NCBI RefSeq assembly: GCF_003634315.1 | Contig: NZ_RBXL01000001.1 | Coordinates: forward strand, 4,692,501-4,756,500 | Direction of reading: 5' to 3' | DNA length: 64,000 nt | From: Thiocapsa rosea | GTDB taxonomy: Bacteria > Pseudomonadota > Gammaproteobacteria > Chromatiales > Chromatiaceae | In this document: piece after piece, positions 10,656-19,814 of the stretch | Numbering within the stretch: the stretch's first letter is position 1 | Layout: every line of letters begins with the position of its first letter | Notes under the pieces: generated by a model | Database searches by the model: none | Seen by the model: only the letters and a program-made list of their open reading frames with translations | Told to the model about the DNA's origin: nothing | Position numbers and translations under genes: made by a program

Positions 10656-12497
10656 TCAGCGCCCGCGCGAGAACCAGCGATCGAGCTCGTCGTAACCCAC
10701 GCGGATCCAGGTCGGTCGGCCGTGATTGCATTGATCGATCCGCTCGGCGCGCTCCATGTCGCGCAGCAATCCGTTCATCTCCTCGAGTGTCAGGCGTCGA
10801 TTGGCCCGCACGGCCCCATGACAGGCCATGGTGGAGAGGACCGCGTTGACGGCCTCGTCGAGTCGGGCGCTGCTGCCGTGGACGGCGAGATCCGAGAGGA
10901 GATCCCGCACCAACCCCTCGTGATCGGCCTGTCGCAGCAGTGCCGGGACCTCCCGCACCACCAGGGTGCCCGCATCGATGCGGTCGATGACCAGGCCCAG
11001 TGCGGCCAGGTCATCGGCCCGGGATGCGATCAACTCGGCCTCGCGCGGGGCCACCGAGACGGGTACCGGGACCAGCAGCGGTTGGCGAATCACGGCGCCG
11101 GAGCGCCAGCTCGTCTTCAGTCGCTCGTAGCCGATTCGCTCGTGGGCCGCATGGATGTCGACGATGATCAGGCCGTCGGGGGTTTGGGCCAAGAGATAGA
11201 CCCCGTTGATCTGTGCGACGGCGTATCCGAGCGGGTGCGCCTCGCCGTCCTCGTCGCCTGCGCGCTCGGCCGCGCCCTCGATCCCGGCCCCCGAAGGCGG
11301 CGGTTGCTGAAATGCCAGATCGGCACGCAAGCGCTCGGAATATCCACCGCGTCCGTCGCCGACGCCCAGCGGCAGATGCAGGGTGGATCCCGAAGCGCCC
11401 CCGAGACGGGCCACCGGCTCGTCCTCGGCGAGCGGCACCCGCCCCGGCACAAACGCGCTCGCCGTCTCGGCGCTTGGCTGCGTCTCGCCGAGCACCCCGG
11501 CCGAGAGACGCCGCTGAAGCACCCGAAAGATGAAGTCGTGGACCTGCCGACCTTCCCGGAAGCGCACCTCGTGCTTGGACGGATGAACATTGCAGTCAAC
11601 CGTTCGGGCGGGCAGCTCGAGGAACAACACATAGGCGGGGTGGCGCCCGTGATGGAGCAGGTCGCTGAAGGACTGACGCACCGCGTGACTCACCAACTTG
11701 TCGCGCACCATGCGGCCGTTGACGTAGAAGAACTGCTGATCGGCCTGACTGCGGGAGAACGCCGGACGCACCACCCAACCCCACAGACGCAGATCCACGG
11801 CCTCCTCGTCCAGGGTCAGCGCCTGCTCGGCGAAGGGCGTTCCGAGCAAGGTCTCCAAGCGGGCGCGCTGCCCCGCAGCGTCGGCCGCGGCCGGCAGGTC
11901 GTAGAGCGTCCTGCCGTCGTGACGCAACTGGAAGGCGATCTCCGGCCGCGCCAAGGCGATGCGCCGAACCACCTGCTCCAGATGGCCGAATTCGGTCTTC
12001 TCGGTGCGCAGGAACTTACGTCTCGCCGGGGTGTTGTAGAAGAGATCCTGGACATCGACGCTGGTCCCGGGTGGATGCGCCGCCGGACGCGGCTCTTCCA
12101 AGACACCGTCGCTGCCGACCGTGACCTCGAGGGCCGTCGGCGCGTCGCGACTGCGCGAGATCAGACGCAGCCGGCTCACCGAGGCGATGCTGGGCAGGGC
12201 CTCGCCGCGGAACCCGAGGGTGGCGACCGCCTCCAGATCGCTCAAATCGGCGACCTTGCTGGTGGCATGACGCGAGAGCGCCAACACCAGCTGATCGGGC
12301 GGGATGCCGCGCCCGTCGTCGCGCACGCGCAGCCGCTTGATGCCGCCGCGCTCCACGTCGATCTCCACACGCGTGCACTCGGCGTCGAGACTGTTCTCGA
12401 TCAACTCCTTGGCGACCGAGGCCGGACGCTCGACGACCTCGCCTGCGGCGATCTGATTGACGAGATGACTGGAGAGGATGCGGATCGGCTTGGACAT
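10656..12497 (-). CDS. mutL: DNA mismatch repair protein MutL
   Basis: GHKL-family ATPase that links MutS mismatch recognition to strand incision. 613 aa. The N-terminal ATPase motifs are clear: [10 protein letters not shown] (30-39), DDGRGIP (60-66), [13 protein letters not shown] (95-107). The C-terminal dimerisation domain contains [14 protein letters not shown] (about 447-460), which fits the metal-dependent nuclease pattern D-x-H-A-x2-E-x4-E, and also [12 protein letters not shown] and CNHGRPT. The pattern suggests MutL itself can nick DNA, unlike E. coli MutL, which relies on MutH. The upstream 322-bp gap holds two inverted heptamer arrays. Confidence 0.97.
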   Translation of the reverse strand: MSKPIRILSSHLVNQIAAGEVVERPASVAKELIENSLDAECTRVEIDVERGGIKRLRVRDDGRGIPPDQLVLALSRHATSKVADLSDLEAVATLGFRGEALPSIASVSRLRLISRSRDAPTALEVTVGSDGVLEEPRPAAHPPGTSVDVQDLFYNTPARRKFLRTEKTEFGHLEQVVRRIALARPEIAFQLRHDGRTLYDLPAAADAAGQRARLETLLGTPFAEQALTLDEEAVDLRLWGWVVRPAFSRSQADQQFFYVNGRMVRDKLVSHAVRQSFSDLLHHGRHPAYVLFLELPARTVDCNVHPSKHEVRFREGRQVHDFIFRVLQRRLSAGVLGETQPSAETASAFVPGRVPLAEDEPVARLGGASGSTLHLPLGVGDGRGGYSERLRADLAFQQPPPSGAGIEGAAERAGDEDGEAHPLGYAVAQINGVYLLAQTPDGLIIVDIHAAHERIGYERLKTSWRSGAVIRQPLLVPVPVSVAPREAELIASRADDLAALGLVIDRIDAGTLVVREVPALLRQADHEGLVRDLLSDLAVHGSSARLDEAVNAVLSTMACHGAVRANRRLTLEEMNGLLRDMERAERIDQCNHGRPTWIRVGYDELDRWFSRGR

Positions 12498-12538
12498 GCG
12501 CGGATGGAAACAGAAGCGCGGGGCGCGGGCAAGGGGAG

Positions 12539-12615
12539 CCTCCAGCCTCCAGCCTCCAGCCTCCAGCCCCCAGCCCCCAGCCGTTAGCCGTTAGCCGTTA
12601 GCCGTTAGCCGTTGG
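12539..12615. repeat. Heptanucleotide tandem array, left arm
   Basis: Eleven consecutive 7-bp units: four CCTCCAG, two CCCCCAG, four CCGTTAG and a final CCGTTGG. It lies upstream of mutL and is mirrored by the array at 12724-12807. Slipped-strand expansion would explain the runs of identical units. Confidence 0.95.
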
Positions 12616-12723
12616 TCTCGAGCTGCCGGCGACCATTGTGCCGCCCCTGTTCGGTATCCTGGAGATCGCTCTGCGATCCAAGAACGATCCGAACCCGACC
12701 CCGTGCGCGTTCGCGGCGATGTT

Positions 12724-12807
12724 GTGCTGACAGCTCACGGCTAACAGCTGGAGGCTGGAGGCTGGAGGCTGGAGGCTGGATGCTGGCGGCTGGATGCTGG
12801 CGGCTCG
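12724..12807. repeat. Heptanucleotide tandem array, right arm (inverted relative to the left arm)
   Basis: About eleven to twelve 7-bp units, including four AGGCTGG in a row, alternating ATGCTGG/CGGCTGG units and a leading CGGCTAA. CTGGAGG steps here are the reverse complement of the CCTCCAG units at 12539. The two arms could form a long imperfect stem around a 108-bp loop. The array ends 12 bp from the amiB stop. Confidence 0.93.
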
Positions 12808-12819
12808 GCGCAACGCGCC

Positions 12820-14190
12820 TCACGAATCCTCCGGAATCGCCAACACCTGCCCGACCCGGATCATGTCGTCGTTCAGGCCATTGCGGGCGCGCAGTGCGGA
12901 GATGCTCACGCTGTGCCGCTTGGCAATCCCGGAGAGGGTATCACCCGGACCAATCACGTATTCGCGCGCGCCTGCGGCTCCGGCGCCGCCCTGCGGCGAG
13001 GCATCGACGAGCATCCCGCGAGGCGGGTATTTGCGGAAGTACCCCAGAACACCGGCCAAGATTGCCTCGGCGAGATCGCGCTGATGGCCTGGATCGCGCA
13101 GACGCTTCTCGTCGTCGGGGTTACTGATGAAAGCGGTCTCGACCAGGATCGATGGCACGTCCGGTGCCTTGAGGACGGCGAACCCCGCACGCTGGACAAC
13201 GCCGCGATGGACCGCACCCAGCCGACCGAGATTGGCGAGGACCATGGTCGCGGCCTCAGTACTGTGCTCCATCGTCGCGCTTTGCGTCATGTCCATGAGC
13301 ACGTTCGCCAGAAGATCGTCGCCGGTCGAGAGATCCACACCGCCGATTTGATCCGCACTGTTCTCGCGATTCGCCAGCCATTTCGCCGCCTCGCTGCTCG
13401 CTCCGCCGTGAGACAGGGTGTAGACCGAGGAGCCCCTAGCCTTCGTGTTGGTAAAGGCGTCGGCATGGATCGAGACGAAAAGGTCGGCGCGACCCTCGCG
13501 CGCAATCGCGATACGTTCCTGGAGCCCGACATAGTAGTCGCCGTCGCGGATCATCAGTGCCTTGAGACCCGGCTCGCGGTTGATGAGCTTGGCGAGCTCG
13601 CGCGCGACCGCAAGGGTGACGTCCTTCTCCAGGGTTCCTCCCGCGCCGATGGCACCGGGATCCTCGCCGCCGTGACCGGCGTCGATGGCCACGATGATCG
13701 CAGGACCGCGACCGCGCCGCGTGTCCCCTTTGCGAACGGCCGAATTCGGGAACGAGGGAAGCGCGACACGCCGGACGCTCGAACCGTCCTTCGGCGTCAG
13801 ATCGATGACCAGCCGATGTCCGTAGCGCTCGTTCGGGCTCAGCGCGAAGCTCTTCGCTCGCACCGGTTGCTTGAGATCCAGGACGATACGCAGGTGCGAT
13901 CCGCCCCGCACCCCACCCCGTAGGCCGATCAGGACGGCATCCCCGAGATCGACCTTCGGCAGATTGCTCTGCATGGCAGCATCGTCGAGGTCGATGACGA
14001 GGCGATCGGGCTCGTCCAGCGGAAAGATCCGGTGTGTGACCGCCGAGGAGGTCTCGAAGACCAAACGGGTCTTTTCCGGATCGGTCCAGACCCGCGCGCC
14101 ATCCACCGATGCCTGCTCCGCGCAGACGGACTGCGCCGAAACCGCAAGCACGAGGAGAAGCAGCGGCGAGATCAGCCTATTCACGAGCAC
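12820..14190 (-). CDS. amiB: N-acetylmuramoyl-L-alanine amidase with AMIN and LysM domains
   Basis: Periplasmic zinc amidase that cuts the peptide from peptidoglycan during daughter-cell separation. 456 aa. A signal peptide (about 1-24, ending VCAEQ) is followed by an AMIN septum-targeting domain (about 28-130). The amidase_3 domain carries zinc ligands in AIDAGHGGEDPGA, the Glu of GTLEKDVTLAVA and the His of LFVSIHADAF; VETAFISNPDDEKRL follows. A C-terminal LysM module (EYVIGPGDTLSGIAKRHSVS) binds glycan. It sits between tsaE and mutL as in E. coli. amiC is the alternative name, but this position favours amiB. Confidence 0.95.
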   Translation of the reverse strand: MLVNRLISPLLLLVLAVSAQSVCAEQASVDGARVWTDPEKTRLVFETSSAVTHRIFPLDEPDRLVIDLDDAAMQSNLPKVDLGDAVLIGLRGGVRGGSHLRIVLDLKQPVRAKSFALSPNERYGHRLVIDLTPKDGSSVRRVALPSFPNSAVRKGDTRRGRGPAIIVAIDAGHGGEDPGAIGAGGTLEKDVTLAVARELAKLINREPGLKALMIRDGDYYVGLQERIAIAREGRADLFVSIHADAFTNTKARGSSVYTLSHGGASSEAAKWLANRENSADQIGGVDLSTGDDLLANVLMDMTQSATMEHSTEAATMVLANLGRLGAVHRGVVQRAGFAVLKAPDVPSILVETAFISNPDDEKRLRDPGHQRDLAEAILAGVLGYFRKYPPRGMLVDASPQGGAGAAGAREYVIGPGDTLSGIAKRHSVSISALRARNGLNDDMIRVGQVLAIPEDS

Positions 14191-14266
14191 GGCCTTCTGG
14201 TGGCTCCCGACCCGATCGATCGTGCGTTGAAAGATAGCATGCCGAGCGACGGCTTTCCATGTTGCA

Positions 14267-14779
14267 TCATTGGATTACATCCAACTTCTCAGGCGATGAG
14301 CAACGCACTGAATCCACGGATCCGAGCCCGGCCAGCGCCTCCAGGACTGACGCGCCCGACGCCGTTCGGGCCGAGAGACGCAGTCGCCGGCCATTGGGGA
14401 GGTAGTCGATCGCAATCACCAGATCCGGAGACGGCAACATCCCGACGCCGCGCTCGGGCCACTCCACCATCCAGACGGCGTCCTCGGCGAGCAGGTCACG
14501 CAAGCCCAGAAACTCGAGCTCCTGCGGATCCCCGAGGCGATAGAGATCCAGGTGATTGATGCGTCTGTCCGCCAGCTCGTAAGGTTCGAGCAAGGTATAG
14601 GTCGGACTGCGCGCGGCACCGCGATGGCCGAGCCCCGCGAGAACACCTCGGGTCAGGGTCGTTTTACCGGTCCCCAGGTCGCCCTCGAGATAGACGATCA
14701 GACGCGGCGGCAAAAGCGCCGCGAGCCGGCCTCCGAAGGCGAGCTGTGCTTCGGGATCGGGCAGCCATTGCTCGATCAT
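14267..14779 (-). CDS. tsaE: tRNA t6A biosynthesis ATPase TsaE
   Basis: ATPase partner of TsaB/TsaD in making N6-threonylcarbamoyl-adenosine at A37 of ANN-decoding tRNAs. 170 aa. P-loop GDLGTGKTTLTRGVL (about 34-48), then SPTYTLLEPYEL and HLDLYRLGDPQELEFLGL, all typical. The VWMVEWPERG strand carries the Walker-B-like region. Its ATG overlaps the nnr stop as ATGA, so translation is coupled. Confidence 0.96.
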   Translation of the reverse strand: MIEQWLPDPEAQLAFGGRLAALLPPRLIVYLEGDLGTGKTTLTRGVLAGLGHRGAARSPTYTLLEPYELADRRINHLDLYRLGDPQELEFLGLRDLLAEDAVWMVEWPERGVGMLPSPDLVIAIDYLPNGRRLRLSARTASGASVLEALAGLGSVDSVRCSSPEKLDVIQ

Positions 14780-16314
14780 GATTCCTCCTGCAGTGCATGC
14801 ACGCGATTGGCCAGCGGGCGAAGGGCGTCGATGATATCGCTCGCGATAAGCCCGCGCTCGCCCGTACGCGCGGCCCGATCGCCCGCCGCAGCGTGCAGAC
14901 AGACGCCGGCGCAGGCGGCCTCCTCCGCGTCGAGCCCCTGAGCACGCAAGGCGCCGATGATCCCGGTCAGCACGTCCCCGGAACCGGCGGTTGCCATTCC
15001 GGGGTTCCCGTCGCTGCAGACCGCAAGCGGGCGCACCGGATCACCCTGGATCAGTGTCCCGGCGCCCTTCAGGACGGCGACACCGCCGTAGCGCCCCTGC
15101 AGCGCATGCGCGCCCGCCGGGCGGTCCTGCTCGATCGCCGCAACATTGGTCCCGAGCAGGCGTGCCGCCTCGCCGGGGTGCGGCGTCAGTACCCAATCCG
15201 GCCCCGAGCGGGGTGCCTCGGCGAGGAGGTTCAGTGCGTCGGCATCGACGACCATCGGCATGCCGAGGCCAAGGAGCGACTGCCAGAGATCCCGGCCCCA
15301 CACCTCGCGACCCAACCCGGGGCCGATCGCCACGACATCGGCCCGCGCGATCAGGGGAGCCAGATCCGCCGAGGTCTCGACCGCCGACACCATCAGCTCG
15401 GGACGCGAGAGATTCAGCCAAGCGGCATGCGCCGGATGCGTGGCGATCGTGACCAATCCGGCACCGGCGCGCAGTGCGGCCTCGCCGGCGAGACGCACGG
15501 CACCGGACAGCCCGGGTGCGCCGCCGATCACCAACAGGTGCCCGAAGGTGCCCTTGTGTGCCGTGCGCGGACGTCGCCCGAATCGCGCCGACTGCTGATC
15601 CCAGTCGATGCGCCGCGCCGAGGCCACCTCGCTGGAATAGACCCGTGCCGGAATCGACAGCGCGCTGAAACGGATCTCGCCGCAGCACTCGGGTCCGGCG
15701 CCGATGAAGAGACCTTGTTTGAGTCCGATGAAGCTGACCGTGACATCCGCGCGCACCGCCACGCCCATGACCTGCCCGGTGTCGGCATGCAGGCCCGACG
15801 GGATGTCGACGGCAAGCACCGGCGAGCGCTGGTGGTCAAGTGCCTGAATCGCCTCGGCCCAAAGCCCCTCGACGGGGCGTTCCAACCCGGTCCCGAGAAG
15901 GGCATCGACCAGGACATCCGAGCGCCGCGGCAGTCCGCGATAAGGCGCGATCGTCCCACCCGCGTCGCACCAGGCGTCGCGACTGAGGGCCGCATCGCCC
16001 GACACGCGCTGCGGATCCCCAAGCTGCAGCACACGCACGGCGAGACCCTCGGCCCGTGCCAGGCGCGCGATCACATAGCCGTCCCCGCCGTTGTTTCCGG
16101 TCCCGACCAGCACCGTGAGATCGCGCGCATCCGGCCAACGCTCACGTAGGATCCGATAGGCGACCTCCCCGGCCCGGTTCATCAGCTCGATGCCAGGGAT
16201 GCCGTGATCATCGATGGCGCAGCGGTCGAGATTGCGCACCTGCGCGGCGCGATAGAGCGCATGCGGCAAGCGATCGCGGTCGGGCATCGGATTATTCCGC
16301 GGCGGGGATGACAT
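14776..16314 (-). CDS. nnr: Bifunctional NAD(P)H-hydrate epimerase / ADP-dependent dehydratase
   Basis: Repairs hydrated NADH and NADPH. The N-terminal YjeF_N domain epimerises the R and S hydrates, and the C-terminal ribokinase-like domain dehydrates the S form using ADP. About 512 aa from the ATG at 16314; 16359 and 16287 are alternative starts and no strong ribosome site decides. The epimerase shows LVGTGNNGGDGYVIARLARA and VDALLGTGLERP. The dehydratase shows GHLLVIGGAPGLSGAVRLAG, WVLTPHPGEAARLL and the nucleotide-binding GNPGMATAGSGDVLTGIIGA. The order nnr-tsaE-amiB is conserved with E. coli yjeF-yjeE-amiB. Confidence 0.96.
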   Translation of the reverse strand: MSSPPRNNPMPDRDRLPHALYRAAQVRNLDRCAIDDHGIPGIELMNRAGEVAYRILRERWPDARDLTVLVGTGNNGGDGYVIARLARAEGLAVRVLQLGDPQRVSGDAALSRDAWCDAGGTIAPYRGLPRRSDVLVDALLGTGLERPVEGLWAEAIQALDHQRSPVLAVDIPSGLHADTGQVMGVAVRADVTVSFIGLKQGLFIGAGPECCGEIRFSALSIPARVYSSEVASARRIDWDQQSARFGRRPRTAHKGTFGHLLVIGGAPGLSGAVRLAGEAALRAGAGLVTIATHPAHAAWLNLSRPELMVSAVETSADLAPLIARADVVAIGPGLGREVWGRDLWQSLLGLGMPMVVDADALNLLAEAPRSGPDWVLTPHPGEAARLLGTNVAAIEQDRPAGAHALQGRYGGVAVLKGAGTLIQGDPVRPLAVCSDGNPGMATAGSGDVLTGIIGALRAQGLDAEEAACAGVCLHAAAGDRAARTGERGLIASDIIDALRPLANRVHALQEES

Positions 16315-16439
16315 GTGAGGCTCTCGCACGGGGTCGATCGCGGGCGCCGCAAGGCACATGGCTCCGAAGGCGGATCGCGTCGATGACGCATGATGTCGTG
16401 AGGCGCTCGGCGTTCATGAATCCCGATGTGCTCGCTGGT

Positions 16440-16478
16440 TTTGATCGACAGGTTTGATCGAGAGGCTTGATCGATCGG
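16440..16478. repeat. Three 13-bp direct repeats between nnr and queG
   Basis: TTTGATCGACAGG (16440), TTTGATCGAGAGG (16453) and CTTGATCGATCGG (16466) follow one another without a gap. They lie in the divergent region between nnr (-) and queG (+), where a regulator-binding array would be expected. No binding protein can be named. Confidence 0.7.
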
Positions 16479-16577
16479 TTTGCTTGGAGGCGACGTCTCG
16501 AGACATCAGGTTCAAGTCGACCTCGCATGCGGTCTATTCTTCGGACATCCGAAGCCGCAAACCGAGACGCCACACGA

Positions 16578-17624
16578 GTGATACCGACAGGAGAGCTTGT
16601 CGCCCGCATCAAGCGCCGGGGTTCGGAACTCGGCTTCCAGCAGGTCGGGATCACCGACACCGACCTCGCGTCGGCCGAGTCACGTCTGCTGACCTGGCTC
16701 GCCGAGGGCCGTCACGGCACCATGGACTACATGGCCCGTCACGGGCTGAAGCGCTCGCGCCCGGCCGATCTGGTGCCCGGCACGGTTCGCGTGATCTCGG
16801 TGCGGATGGACTATCTGCCCGAGTCGCACCGGGCGATGCAGGCCGCGCTAGAGGATCCGCCGCGCGCCTTCATCTCGCGCTACGCACTGGGCCGCGACTA
16901 TCACAAGCTGCTCAGACGGCGCCTACAGCGCCTCGCCGAGCATATCCTCGCCGAAATCGGCCCCTTCGGCTACCGGGTCTTCGTCGACTCAGCACCCGTT
17001 CTGGAGAAACCGCTGGCCGCGAAGGCCGGGCTCGGCTGGATCGGCAAGCACACCAACCTCATCCACCCCCAGGCCGGCTCCTGGTTCTTTCTCGGCGAGA
17101 TCTACACGGATCTCGCACTGCCGATCGATACCCCGATTGCCGATCACTGCGGCCGCTGTCGGGCCTGCATCGAGGTCTGTCCGACCCGCGCGATCATCGC
17201 GCCCTACAGGTTGGATGCCCGCCTGTGCATCTCCTACCTGACGATCGAGCATGCAGGCAGCATCCCGCAGCCGCTGCGCCCCCTGATGGGCAACCGCATC
17301 TACGGCTGTGACGACTGCCAACTGGTCTGTCCCTGGAATCGCTTCGCGCAGCTCGCCGCCGAACCGGATTTTCAGGCACGTCACGGTCTGGATACGGCCT
17401 CGCTCGTCGAGGTCTTCGGCTGGGACGAGTCGACCTTTCTCGATCGAACGCAAGGCTCCGCGATTCGCCGCATTGGCCACCTCCGCTGGCTGCGAAACAT
17501 CGCCGTCGCGCTCGGCAACGCGCCCGCATCGGCCGAGGTGAAACAGGCCCTGAGCACCCGTGCGGACCATCCCGACGCCTTGATTCGCGAGCATGTCGGG
17601 TGGGCGCTCCGGCGGATCGGTTAA
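16578..17624 (+). CDS. queG: Epoxyqueuosine reductase
   Basis: Iron-sulfur and cobalamin enzyme for the last step of queuosine synthesis in tRNA, epoxyqueuosine to queuosine. About 348 aa from GTG 16578, chosen because the E. coli protein has a similarly short stretch before ELGFQQVGITDTDL; the open frame extends to 16467 and ATG 16527 is possible. Two ferredoxin-like 4Fe-4S clusters are visible: CGRCRACIEVCPTRAI and CDDCQLVCPWNRFAQ. RYALGRDYHKLLRRRL is also typical, and a HEAT-like C-terminus ends HVGWALRRIG. The TAA stop is the first three bases of a dispersed type A element. Confidence 0.96.
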   Translation: MIPTGELVARIKRRGSELGFQQVGITDTDLASAESRLLTWLAEGRHGTMDYMARHGLKRSRPADLVPGTVRVISVRMDYLPESHRAMQAALEDPPRAFISRYALGRDYHKLLRRRLQRLAEHILAEIGPFGYRVFVDSAPVLEKPLAAKAGLGWIGKHTNLIHPQAGSWFFLGEIYTDLALPIDTPIADHCGRCRACIEVCPTRAIIAPYRLDARLCISYLTIEHAGSIPQPLRPLMGNRIYGCDDCQLVCPWNRFAQLAAEPDFQARHGLDTASLVEVFGWDESTFLDRTQGSAIRRIGHLRWLRNIAVALGNAPASAEVKQALSTRADHPDALIREHVGWALRRIG

Positions 17625-17814
17625 CCCGCGTCCAGAGCGACATGCGTCGTTGTCATTGTGCGTTTGGCTTCGGAGATATCCTCGATCCCGGTGAGACGCG
17701 GTTTAGAATTCAATATTTTTGAATACTTTAAACCGCGCCGACTCCAACAGTCCTCGGAGCTGGCGCGGCCAAACCACTCCAACACATGACGCATACCGCA
17801 CCGGGCGCGGTTTA
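17622..17814 (+). repeat. Composite A + AT-rich spacer + B forming the whole queG-orn gap
   Basis: Type A at 17622-17705 (TAACCCGCGTCC...GACGCGGTTTA), AT-rich spacer with ATTCAATATTTTTGAAT, type B at 17728-17814 ending GGGCGCGGTTTA. The first three bases are the queG stop codon, and the last three, read on the minus strand, are the orn stop codon. There is no other sequence between the two convergent genes. Confidence 0.92.
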
Positions 17815-18360
17815 AAGCCCCCGCAAAAGATGCGTGCGATAATGTTTGAGTTCGTCGATGGACTCGCGGATATCGTCGAGGGCCAGGTGTCGCGACTCTT
17901 TCTTGAAGGCGCTCGCCACGTCGGGCGCCCAGCGTTGCGCGAGGATCTTCAAGGTGCTCACGTCCAGATTGCGATAGTGGCAGTAGGCCTCGAGCTTCGG
18001 CATCCAGAGCGCAAGGAAGCGTCGGTCCTGACAGATGCTGTTTCCGCACAAGGGCGAGGCGCCGGGCGGGACGAAATCCGCGAGAAAGCGCAGGGTCGTC
18101 GATTCGGCATCGGATACGCTCTGGGTGCTTGCGCGTACCCGATCGAGCAGGCCGGATCGGCCGTGATGGTCGCGATTCCACTCGTCCATGCCCGCAAGAA
18201 CGGCTTCGGGCTGATGGATCGCAACGACGGGACCCTCCGCCAGGATGCGAAGATCGCTGTCGGTGATCATGGTCGCGATCTCGAGGATTCGATCGCTCGC
18301 GGGGTCGAGCCCCGTCATCTCGAGATCGAGCCAGATCAGATGATTCTCGTTCTTGGTCAA
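17812..18360 (-). CDS. orn: Oligoribonuclease
   Basis: DEDDh-family 3'-5' exonuclease that degrades RNA dinucleotides and finishes RNA and pGpG turnover. About 182 aa from TTG 18360, which has AGGAG at good spacing; E. coli Orn has 181 residues. The longer frame to 18429 is not family-like. Catalytic blocks: [12 protein letters not shown] near the start, the Asp of [15 protein letters not shown], and the His/Asp of [18 protein letters not shown]. The stop codon TAA is contributed by the right end of a type B element. Confidence 0.96.
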   Translation of the reverse strand: MTKNENHLIWLDLEMTGLDPASDRILEIATMITDSDLRILAEGPVVAIHQPEAVLAGMDEWNRDHHGRSGLLDRVRASTQSVSDAESTTLRFLADFVPPGASPLCGNSICQDRRFLALWMPKLEAYCHYRNLDVSTLKILAQRWAPDVASAFKKESRHLALDDIRESIDELKHYRTHLLRGL

Positions 18361-18502
18361 ATGCCTGCTCTCCTGCAATACGCAATCGGGTGAGCCGACA
18401 GCCTGGTCTAACCCGGCGGTCGACACCATGATCGGCTAGGGTAGCGGCGTTTTCGCCTGCTGGCGACCTTGCTCATTCCAACAATCCTTCGGAGGCTCAT
18501 CC

Positions 18503-18796
18503 ATGAAGATCCAGTCCATTCTCCTCGGCGCGGGCACAGCCGTGCTTCTCGGCCTCGGTTCGGTCACGGCACAGGCGCAACCCAGCGAGAAGGCCGAGGA
18601 ACTCTACGAAACCAACTGCCTGAGCTGCCACGGCAGCGAGATCTACACGCGCGACGGACGCATGGTCACCTCGTTCGACGGACTCGAGCGGCAGGTCCAA
18701 CGCTGCGAGACCGCGCTCGGGCTGCGGTGGTTCGATGAAGACATCAAAGACGTCGCCAGCTATCTAAACCATCACTTCTACAGTTTCGAGCGCTGA
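18503..18796 (+). CDS. Small periplasmic mono-heme cytochrome c
   Basis: 97-aa precursor with a signal peptide (about 1-26, cut after TAQAQ) and one heme site, CLSCH (about residues 43-47). It has no second CxxCH. The distal ligand could be a Met in GRMVTSFD. The C-terminal DIKDVASYLNHHFYSFE is the usual last helix of class I cytochromes c. GGAG precedes the ATG. It lies 4 bp before rsgA, so they share a transcript. The partner redox system cannot be told from this window. Confidence 0.88.
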   Translation: MKIQSILLGAGTAVLLGLGSVTAQAQPSEKAEELYETNCLSCHGSEIYTRDGRMVTSFDGLERQVQRCETALGLRWFDEDIKDVASYLNHHFYSFER

Positions 18797-18800
18797 GCCG

Positions 18801-19814
18801 GTGACGAAACGGCGGCTGTCCGGACGCCAGATCGAGCGGATCCAAACCATCCAGGACCGCCGCCGCCAGCGCCTCGCCTCGCGCGTCGACAACGCCTTGT
18901 CGGAGATCGAAGGCGAGCCGTTGCCCGTGGAGGGGCGAGTCGTCGTCCGCCACGGGGCCAATCTGGCGGTCGAGGACGCCGAGGGCGACATCACCCATTG
19001 TCTGTCGCGTCAGAATATCGGGCATCCGGTCTGCGGGGATCGCGTGGTCTGGCAACGCACCGCGGACAATCAGGGTGTCGTCACGGCCATCCTGCCGCGG
19101 CAAACGCTGCTGAGCCGCCCCGACTTCGGCGGTCGCGACAAGCCGTTGGCGGCCAACCTGACGCGCCTGGTGATCCTGATCGCGCCGCGGCCCGAGCCGA
19201 GCGATTATTTGATCGATCAGTATCTGGTGGCGGCCGAGACCATGGGGGTGGAGGCCATCATCGTGGCCAACAAGATGGATCTGCTCGACCCCGACGATCG
19301 TGCAGCGTTTCAGGAACGTTTCGCCTATTACGGGGCCATCGGTTATTCACTCCTCTGGACCAGTCTGCGTGAGCCGGAGACCCTGGTCGACCTGATCCGT
19401 CATCTCGGCGGGCAAACGAGCATCCTGGTGGGCCAATCCGGCGTCGGAAAATCATCCTTGGTTAAGGTGCTGCTGCCGGATCGCGAGATCCAGATCGGCC
19501 GACTCTCCAAGGCCACCGGCCTCGGGCGCCATACCACCTCGGCGGCGACCTGCTATCGATTGGCCGAGGACGGCGCCTTGATCGACTCCCCGGGCGTGCG
19601 CAGCTTCCGCACGGGTCCGCTCGACCGCGACGCCTTACAGCAAGGGTTTCGCGAGCTGCGTCCCTATATCGGACACTGCCGGTTCGCAGACTGCCGACAT
19701 GATCAAGAGCCCGAGTGCGCCATCCGCGGCGCCGTCGCAGAGGGTCTCATCGCCCCGCAGAGGCTCGCCAATTTCAAACATCTGCTGGCCGAAGCGGAGC
19801 AGGCACGCACCTAA
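18801..19814 (+). CDS. rsgA: Ribosome small subunit-dependent GTPase A
   Basis: Circularly permuted GTPase that checks late 30S subunit maturation. 337 aa; GTG start. Order: OB-fold region with GDRVVWQR, then G4 NKMD, G1 GQSGVGKSSLVKVLL, G3 DSPGVRSFR, and a C-terminal zinc-binding domain HCRFADCRHDQEPECAI. This G4-before-G1 order is diagnostic. In E. coli rsgA neighbours orn in the same cluster. Its TAA stop codon is the first TAA of a repeat element. Confidence 0.97.
   Translation: MTKRRLSGRQIERIQTIQDRRRQRLASRVDNALSEIEGEPLPVEGRVVVRHGANLAVEDAEGDITHCLSRQNIGHPVCGDRVVWQRTADNQGVVTAILPRQTLLSRPDFGGRDKPLAANLTRLVILIAPRPEPSDYLIDQYLVAAETMGVEAIIVANKMDLLDPDDRAAFQERFAYYGAIGYSLLWTSLREPETLVDLIRHLGGQTSILVGQSGVGKSSLVKVLLPDREIQIGRLSKATGLGRHTTSAATCYRLAEDGALIDSPGVRSFRTGPLDRDALQQGFRELRPYIGHCRFADCRHDQEPECAIRGAVAEGLIAPQRLANFKHLLAEAEQART

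Noticed and set aside
12539-12807. CRISPR array
   Set aside because: The units are contiguous heptamers with no spacers and no cas genes. No other regular spaced repeat was found in the window.
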